The notes under the pieces were generated by a model. That model was not told the origin of the DNA, did not search any database, and was given only the letters and a program-made list of their open reading frames with translations. A stretch of DNA of 64,000 nucleotides from Conoideocrella luteorostrata (Eukaryota > Ascomycota > Sordariomycetes > Hypocreales > Clavicipitaceae), in the NCBI GenBank assembly GCA_032433595.1, contig JASWJB010000030.1, positions 165,831-229,830 of the forward strand. Direction: 5' to 3'. Positions within the stretch are counted from its first letter, which is position 1; each line of letters opens with the position of its first letter. The position numbers were made by a program, and so were the translations under genes. Shown piece after piece: positions 57,485 to 64,000 of the stretch.

Positions 57485-59807
57485 TTTCTTTTGGAGCTTG
57501 ATCATGATATTGATCTTGATCAAGCGTCATTCTTTTTGGTTTCGGGTTACAAAAACCTCGAGTGTTTTTTTTTTTTTTTAATTTTCCTTCGTCCACAGTC
57601 CCACCAGAGAAATAGTCTTGATCCCAAATGTTTAGCGCCCAGTGAACAAACCCAGTACGAACCGCTGCCCCAGCGCCTACCTACCCTATATGAAAATTAT
57701 CAATAGCAAATGACTGTGCTGCATATTTAATCGTTTACCTAGAGGACTCAACACTTTTCGTCTTCCTCTCTTATAGTCTCTTATAGTGAGAGTTGTCAGT
57801 TCTATGGATCACCGATCTTCTACGGGTCAGTGGTGTGCTGTCAGTTTCTACTATATCCGCGATTTGCGTACTAATGTTAATAACGATTTAGCTTTGTATC
57901 TAGTCATTTCAGCAGAAGAATAAAAAAAAGCCGTCAAGGCTGTTTTATGCGCTCTTAAGCGACAACTCCGTCTTTTCCTCGATTATTGAACGCCTGGCTA
58001 CTCTTGTACTCGCAAGATCCCCTAATAATTGCTACACTGGACACCGTTAATCTTCATAATGCCAACCGTCCTTCTGTGCTAAGACTTTTGCCGTTGGTTG
58101 TAAGATTGCACTACGAGACACCATAGCAGGACAGTTGGTCAATATTTACGTGCCAAGACATAGGTCCAGCATTCTCATTTATTACTTACTAGAGAGAAGT
58201 ATCTTGTGGGAACACAAAAAAACTACAAAGACAAGATGTGCAATTAGGAGAATGATACTGATGCTTTCAGCGTAGCCACTGCTGCGCGGAAGCTTAGAAA
58301 GTTCCTCTTCAAATGTTTCCTGTCTCTTCACTCCTAGGATCCCCGTAAATGTCGACAATGTGCAATAGCAGCAGCACTAATATCTAAGACTGTTGATAAA
58401 AACGTGTCTATCTTGGATGTGGTTTCAACTGCGGAAATATGTTCATCCTCCGACACGAGGCAGCGCGCAGTGAAGTTTCCCCGACCGGTTTGCACACTTC
58501 TTCAAGTGACTGACTTGCGCGATCACAGTATTGACTACATAACTCGGGGGCGCTTCTCTTCTGATCTCGCAATGTAATATAAGAGCCGACTAGTAGCTGA
58601 TATGGATTATAACAACGGGGGAGATGGCTAAAAGGCGAGTTAATCCGAAAGGTCCATTGAACTTGCGAAATCTAATGAGTCGTCAGTGAAGAAAAAATCA
58701 TAAAATATACACTCTACTCTTCTGGGCCTGTTCGCACCGAATATAATAACAGTCCCTGGCATCATTGAAGAGACATCTGCACGTACAAGTACAGGCAAGC
58801 TCGTCATATTGCAGGGTAAACACACTAAATTCACGGCCAGCCTATCTCATGAATGCCATCCGCCGGGTTCGGCAATCAGAACAAACCAACCACTGAGCCG
58901 CTCAAAGCATAACTCATTCCAGCTGACCTTCTTGTCTTTTTCTTTATTCTATCGGCAAATAATTTTTCCTTCGGTAAGAATAGGCAATTGTACCTAATAC
59001 CTGATCAAGCTAGCCACAAACAAGAAGTTCCCGTGTCCGTACAACATGGTCTTTGAAGAGCAAAGACCGTCTTTTATCTGCTAAATCGGTAAAACGCCTA
59101 TGTAAGAGAACACCATGGCAGAACAGACATACAACGCACTAGCTTAGTTTAAACAGCATTCAACATGAAGGGGCGAGTGAATGGATACCGCAGCTAGACC
59201 TACATAGTTCTTTGGTGTCGCCCAAACCCGCTGGTGGCCCGTGTTATGAGCCCGAAAATACCCTGTTAGTGACTGTATAAGTCGGTTAGAACCCTTTCAG
59301 TCTGCGTTGGTCTTTGTTAAGTCTAAGGGAAACCGTGTCGATATTCTTTCGAGGTTTGTTTGATAAAATGTCTACATGTAAGGGAAGCCGGGCGGCTTGG
59401 GTCTGGTTGTGGTTCTGAGTTCTGAGTTCTGGACCTCTGGGGCTTTATTTCACTACGCGTTCAACTTTGGGACAATGTGTTACAAAAGAGCAATGAATAG
59501 AGCACGGATGGGTTTATAGGAGGAGGAATTCAAGATATAATTCGTGTGTCTGCCGCAGTGTCTTCAGAAACTTAAGAATCAGTTTCGAAGTTTCCAGCCT
59601 GCTTGTCACTCCGGAAAGAAGCGATTTTAAGTAACAAGTTCTTCGAAGACAAAGGACAAGTTGTCATTGCCAGTGTTTGGGATAGCTCCCGTATATTTGA
59701 TCACTACCACAGATCTTATCCTGTCATTCAGGCTGGGCTCTGTTGTGCGCCAAGCCAACGTTCTCTATCAGGTCTTGAGGTCGCTTTTCATCAGCACTTG
59801 CGACAAG
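57485..59807. other. Spacer between tRNA-Gln and multi-cysteine gene
   Basis: About 2.3 kb without a supported gene. It has a homopolymer T run near 57565-57579, a duplicated TCTCTTATAG at about 57767-57786 and a GTTCTGAGTTCTGAG direct repeat at about 59410-59430. The final 200 bases are the presumed leader of the gene starting at 59808; its frame is open upstream to 59661 but without an ATG. No 5S or other RNA gene was seen. Confidence 0.45.
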
Positions 59808-62800
59808 ATGCTAAACCGGCCCACTCGATCGTCGACCAAGGCCGCTATGTCTTTGGAGATGGAGACGGACTCTCCGACACCTAGTACGGCAGCAGGTGGG
59901 ACAAAGAGAGAGGCTCCGGATATAGCCCAACCACCAGCCAAGAGAGCCAGAACCGCATTTGGATCGTCTAGAGGACGTGGCGCTAAAGATTATGACGAAG
60001 ACGAGACCGAGGTTGATGATGACGAGGAAGATGGAGACGAAGATGGAGACGAAGACGGAGACGAAGACGGAGACAAAGACGGAGACAAAGACGGAGACAA
60101 AGACGGAGACAAAGACAAAGATAAGCGGCGGGGCAAAAGGGGTCCTAAAAAGGGGAGCAAGAAACGTGTAAAACAGACGATTTGCACATTTTGCAATGTC
60201 CACCCGGTGGGTAAATTGATGCACTTGCAGAGACCGTGTAACCCTCGACATGTAAGGGGAAAATACAGCCTGGAATGCCAAAACTGCGCTGATTACAGAA
60301 ACGGATGTCCAAAACAAGATGGAGAAAGCCAACAAGACATCGACGCCAAACGAAGTGAGAGACGAAACCACAAGTGTGAGATGGGTCGTAAGACTGGTCT
60401 GTGGCAGATTTACGCTACCGACCACCCTGCCAGATACCCCGAGAGATACTCTTGCGATAACTGCAAGAGAAAACACATGGAACAGTATTGTGATGCTGAT
60501 CCGTTCTTGAAGCTCAGTTGCTCGTCTTGTGTGACATCTAAGATCAGAAAACGTCGAAATGACAAGGGAAAGCAGGTGGCAAATACGCCCAATCAGCCAC
60601 ATCCGGGCAATATATGCATCGTGAACAATGAGAGGCTGAGTTGGAAGCCTAACCTCCGTCAAGGTTTTGACAAATGGTTCCGTCAGGAATGCGATATCTG
60701 CAGAAACAAGAACAAAAGGAAGACGGGAATAGCTTGCAGCTGGTTAGCTGACAGGACGTCATGGGGTTCTCCCTGTGTTCAATGCCAGAACGAGTCCATG
60801 TGTTGCCTGAAGGGTGGCTGTCTGGTCGGGCAGACTCCCCCCCCCAAGCTTCCGGAGCAATGGTGCCAGTCGCACGAGCTGGACAATGGGTGGATTGAAG
60901 CTCGTGGGAAGACTCCCGTCAGGAAGGGCTGCCGAGCGTGCAAATCAGGACGCCATCACTGCCGACCGATGGCATCTCAGCTGAATTATTCTTGTCCCTT
61001 GTGTTTCCAGATGGGAATCAACTGCGTGGGCCCTGATCCAGGCGATTCGCCAATGCCGATTTATGACCTCAGCCGAGTTGGCATCGGCAACTTCTGCACC
61101 TTCATCAAGTGTGAAAGGTGTACGAGGGAGGGCAAGAACTGCGATCGTCAACGGCCCTGCGATTCTTGCGTGAAACACACGGCCGAGATGAAGGAATGGG
61201 GACAGGAGCTATCAGGGTCTTGCTGTGATCCATTAAGAACCGGCGACAATTGCATTGGTAGGCTCGACGAACCCCCCGGTCCGCTATACTATCTCGCTCT
61301 TGGGTACGGCGGTGGCGGAGTAGACGACGTCAAGGATGGAAGCCAGCTGGAGCATTACATTGGACCTCTCTTTGACCTCTACGGCATCGATAATCCCCGA
61401 GCTGCCAGGGTTACAGAGGTGACCGACAGCGAAGAGCCTCATGCGGGACCGTCCGCTGGTCCGGCTCCTGCTGACACGCCTGGCGATGACGATACAGAAT
61501 CAGATCCCGGGACACCAGCAACTGTAGTCGGTGATACCATCACTGTCAATACTTCAAACCCGCCGCAAATAACAATCAATACCTCAAACGAAGAAGATAT
61601 CCCGCCGCGATTAACAAAGACGTTGAACAAAATGACACTCACCGCCATTGTAACATGCATGAAAAGGACCTTACGGCCACCAGGTCATCCACCTTTGGGA
61701 ACTGATCTTGGATACGACAAGACTCCTACCAACAGGCTCACTGTTGAAGACCTCAGAGCATTGATCATCAACAGATGGAATACAAGTTCTAGGCCAGTTG
61801 AACCACCAAACAGAAGCCCCAACTATTCCATTACCGTCGCTCATGCAAGGGAATCTATTGAGAACATCAAGGCCGGAACCCAGATCAGGCCGCCGCCGCG
61901 AAATCGGCCCGCAGATGCGACGAGCAGCTCGATTGGAGGCGCCAATGTTGGCGATCAGTTTGTCGGCCAACCCGGAGACGCGAGCAGCAGCTTTACTGGA
62001 GGTGGTTATGTTGGCCATCCGGGCGTCGTGCAACCTGACGATGCAAACAGTAACCGAGCGGGTGCTACATGGAGTCAGGAGCAACTTCAACCTCACGCCA
62101 CCAACTATCCGAGCCATAGTTCTATGCTATACCCGAGACAACAGCAAACAATTAGTCCCTATTATCTCCACCAGTTCCAGTATGGCAACCAAACGGCCGA
62201 CACATTAGCATTTGAGAAACAGACCGCGAACACGCAGGTATCACCACTACCACCACTGCAACAACTACCACCACCACAGCCACCGCAACTACCACAACTG
62301 TCATCAATTACGCAAACACCGGAAAGACTGCGCAATCAACGCAGTCAACACAGTCCGTACAACCAGTACAATCAGTATTACCCGTCTGGAACGCAGCAAG
62401 CCCCCATAGCCCCCGTGGCTCCGATGGCTCCGATGGCTCCGATGATTCCCATGAACTTCTATCCTAATCCACAGATGAACAACTCAAACACCAGTTTCCC
62501 CCCCAATTATACCCCCAGTTTCACCCCAAATCTGCCATGGTCATGGGGGAACGCAGTCCACGGCTCAGCAGCCCCTGTCCGTCATCATTCGCCTCAGGGA
62601 GTCAGCCTTCGGCAACTACAATACGTTCAAACGGGGGCAGGTAGCATTGGACATAATATACATCCGAGTCTGAGGGATTCAACACAGCAGGACATGCCGC
62701 AATCACAACAGCCACCACAGCAGCCACCACAGCAGCCGCCGCAGCAGTCACAAACTGCCTTCTTCAATACAACGGGACAGTCATCTCTGCCATTCAGGCA

Positions 62801-63026
62801 ACAGCTACAAGCACAGTTCAGGCCGCCCCAGGAGGAGGCATCATCAATGATGTACGGCGTCGAGGCAACCAGCGGGGCAAACACCGCTAGCGCCCCAGGA
62901 GAACATGCCAATCCAGAGGGGAATGAAAGTGATACGGAGGGGGAATACGTCAACCAAATAGGACAGTATCCATGTTCCTGGGAGCTTAACTGGACGGACG
63001 CAATGGGCCCTCCGCCACAACAATAA
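59808..63026 (+). CDS. Large cysteine-rich protein with tandem Zn(II)2Cys6-like modules; function unknown
   Basis: Single frame of 1072 aa. Order: a Ser/Thr-rich start; an acidic repeat of DEDG/DKDG (about 75-105); a basic stretch RRGKRGPKKGSKKRVK (107-122) that may be a nuclear signal; a cysteine-rich region 126-482 with 37 cysteines; then a Pro/Gln/Asn/Ser-rich tail to the end, with PQQPPQQ runs. The cysteines form repeated CxxC...C sets. The set at 375-406 is C-x2-C-x6-C-x10-C-x2-C-x6-C, the exact Zn(II)2Cys6 pattern. The set at 435-454 is C-x2-C-x6-C-x5-C-x2-C. Three looser sets precede them (126-167, 216-270, 295-333). This suggests a nuclear nucleic-acid-binding or regulatory protein; that is inference. 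Start 59808 is the first ATG; 59847 is an alternative. I do not recognise the family. Confidence 0.75.
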   Translation: MLNRPTRSSTKAAMSLEMETDSPTPSTAAGGTKREAPDIAQPPAKRARTAFGSSRGRGAKDYDEDETEVDDDEEDGDEDGDEDGDEDGDKDGDKDGDKDGDKDKDKRRGKRGPKKGSKKRVKQTICTFCNVHPVGKLMHLQRPCNPRHVRGKYSLECQNCADYRNGCPKQDGESQQDIDAKRSERRNHKCEMGRKTGLWQIYATDHPARYPERYSCDNCKRKHMEQYCDADPFLKLSCSSCVTSKIRKRRNDKGKQVANTPNQPHPGNICIVNNERLSWKPNLRQGFDKWFRQECDICRNKNKRKTGIACSWLADRTSWGSPCVQCQNESMCCLKGGCLVGQTPPPKLPEQWCQSHELDNGWIEARGKTPVRKGCRACKSGRHHCRPMASQLNYSCPLCFQMGINCVGPDPGDSPMPIYDLSRVGIGNFCTFIKCERCTREGKNCDRQRPCDSCVKHTAEMKEWGQELSGSCCDPLRTGDNCIGRLDEPPGPLYYLALGYGGGGVDDVKDGSQLEHYIGPLFDLYGIDNPRAARVTEVTDSEEPHAGPSAGPAPADTPGDDDTESDPGTPATVVGDTITVNTSNPPQITINTSNEEDIPPRLTKTLNKMTLTAIVTCMKRTLRPPGHPPLGTDLGYDKTPTNRLTVEDLRALIINRWNTSSRPVEPPNRSPNYSITVAHARESIENIKAGTQIRPPPRNRPADATSSSIGGANVGDQFVGQPGDASSSFTGGGYVGHPGVVQPDDANSNRAGATWSQEQLQPHATNYPSHSSMLYPRQQQTISPYYLHQFQYGNQTADTLAFEKQTANTQVSPLPPLQQLPPPQPPQLPQLSSITQTPERLRNQRSQHSPYNQYNQYYPSGTQQAPIAPVAPMAPMAPMIPMNFYPNPQMNNSNTSFPPNYTPSFTPNLPWSWGNAVHGSAAPVRHHSPQGVSLRQLQYVQTGAGSIGHNIHPSLRDSTQQDMPQSQQPPQQPPQQPPQQSQTAFFNTTGQSSLPFRQQLQAQFRPPQEEASSMMYGVEATSGANTASAPGEHANPEGNESDTEGEYVNQIGQYPCSWELNWTDAMGPPPQQ
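60016..60117 (+). repeat. 12-base minisatellite encoding DEDG/DKDG
   Basis: About eight head-to-tail copies of a 12-base unit close to GACGAAGATGGA or GACAAAGACGGA. Early copies carry GAA (Glu) and later copies AAA (Lys) at the same position, so the acidic repeat turns to mixed charge along its length. A unit length divisible by three keeps the frame when copy number changes. Confidence 0.88.
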
Positions 63027-64000
63027 CGGCAAGAATCTGCAATAACTTCATCTTGAGGGCAGCAAGAGCATCCATACCCTTCAGTCTTGACAACCCACAC
63101 AACTCACAAGAGGCACAAATACCATTTCCCCCCGGGCCTAGCATAAAGACACTAGGAGTTGCTCGAAGTCCGATTGCAAGCCCGCATGTCTACACAAGTT
63201 GGTGGCTCTATCGGGCTCAGAACGAAGATGAAAACAGAGCCTCTCCTATCCGCCGAATCGGCGGGCGATTTTGATGAGCCATATGTCGCTGAAACACTCC
63301 TCCTACCGACAAACCCGGAAGTGCCTCAAAAGGCGGAGAAACATGCCTTACTGCTACAACTACAATCATCCGCTTACTTGCGATGCATGAAGGACATTCA
63401 TTACATTCGACCAACTCGACTCAACATAGCTTCCTCATTGACAAAGCTAGACGAGCTCCATCAAGCGCTTTCATACACAGCCTAGACACGGGCCACACTG
63501 CATCCTCAGTACCCGTGCGGTGTCATACTATCTATCCATCTATCCATCCAGTCGGCTCATCTCACGTCCCTATCCCACAATCCGGCCACCCGAGACACGG
63601 GATTTTATTATAGACGGAACTATTTAAGCACACATCATCCAAAATCATCCAGTCCCATTCAAACCCATCAAAATGCCCCAATGCGCAAATACAAAGACGC
63701 ACGAGGTTCGCCGACCAGGGCCAAAAAATCTGGCCGCAGCAGCAAGGAAGGAGAAATTTGAGCGGAGGACACATCCGGAGGTAGGAGGTAGGGGGGACAA
63801 ACAATACGTGAGATAGTTAGAACCCGCAGGATAAGGCGCAGGGTTCGTCGGCCCGTCGAAATGGTATTGTGCCCCCTTGTTTGTCACCTGCGGGAACGGA
63901 ACCGTGAAGGCCTGCAGATGGTACTGCAGCAGGGCTCGTATGCGGGTCTGTGTGAGCAGGGAGGATTCAGGCGTTGACGGCTGACATCACTTAGTAATGC
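63027..64000. other. 3' flank of multi-cysteine gene to window end
   Basis: No gene was supported. A plus-strand frame at 63159-63485 is unrecognised. A short plus-strand ATG frame at 63674-63817 begins MPQCANTKTHEV, is basic, and has a GTAGGAGG donor-like site inside, so it might be a first exon of a gene running off the window. CATCTATC tandem units occur near 63530-63550. Confidence 0.4.

Noticed and set aside
63159..63485. Plus-strand ORF of 108 codons after the multi-cysteine gene
   Set aside because: No recognised domain and no clear relation to the upstream gene.

Overview
The window is nuclear DNA from a filamentous ascomycete (Pezizomycotina). Genes are compact and split by short GT-AG introns of about 56 to 116 bases, often with a CTAAC-type branch site. 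The gene set (Pex12, Sap30, Mdj1, Dbp10, Lst4, Iml1, Scc2/Mis4, Rpa12, deoxyhypusine hydroxylase, a GH16 glucanase with a WSC domain, a 2EXR protein) and the style of the spacers suggest a sordariomycete, probably of the Hypocreales. That placement is inference. No bacterial, viral or transposon coding region was recognised.

Layout. 0-2 kb: 3' part of a GH16 glucanase with a C-terminal WSC domain (-). 3-5.7 kb: PEX12 (-) and a hotdog thioesterase (+), divergent. 6-9.1 kb: a two-finger C2H2 regulator with a fungal transcription-factor domain (-). 11.4-16.6 kb: SAP30, an FAD-linked oxidoreductase and a short-chain dehydrogenase, all (+). 17.7-23.9 kb: mitochondrial MDJ1 (+), a DNAJC8/Spf31-type J protein (-) and the ribosome-assembly helicase DBP10 (+). 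24.5-28.1 kb: LST4, the folliculin-interacting protein homologue (-). 28.1-33.7 kb: a long gene-poor spacer. 33.7-34.8 kb: a 2EXR protein (-), whose first exon was recovered here by splicing around an in-frame stop. 37.4-43.2 kb: IML1 (+). 44-45.8 kb: a vacuolar Ca2+/H+ exchanger (-). 45.8-49.3 kb: a spacer rich in palindromic TACGGAGTA motifs. 49.3-55.0 kb: the cohesin loader SCC2 (-). 55.6-57.2 kb: RPA12 (+) and deoxyhypusine hydroxylase (-), tail to tail with 60 bases between the stop codons. 57.4 kb: tRNA-Gln(CUG). 59.8-63.0 kb: a large unrecognised cysteine-rich protein (+).

Most genes are housekeeping: peroxisome import, chromatin, chromosome cohesion, ribosome biogenesis, rRNA transcription, eIF5A hypusination, calcium storage. 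Two genes, LST4 and IML1, belong to the vacuolar amino-acid branch of TORC1 signalling and lie about 9 kb apart. Nothing here looks like a secondary-metabolite cluster.

The most novel item is the 59.8-63.0 kb gene. It encodes an acidic DEDG/DKDG repeat, a basic stretch, and about 37 cysteines in roughly 360 residues. These can be read as five successive Zn(II)2Cys6-like modules, one of them with exact canonical spacing. A long Pro/Gln/Asn/Ser-rich tail follows. Zn2Cys6 clusters normally occur once per protein, so a tandem array would be unusual. Exon boundaries below were read by eye from splice signals and family similarity; none has transcript support.
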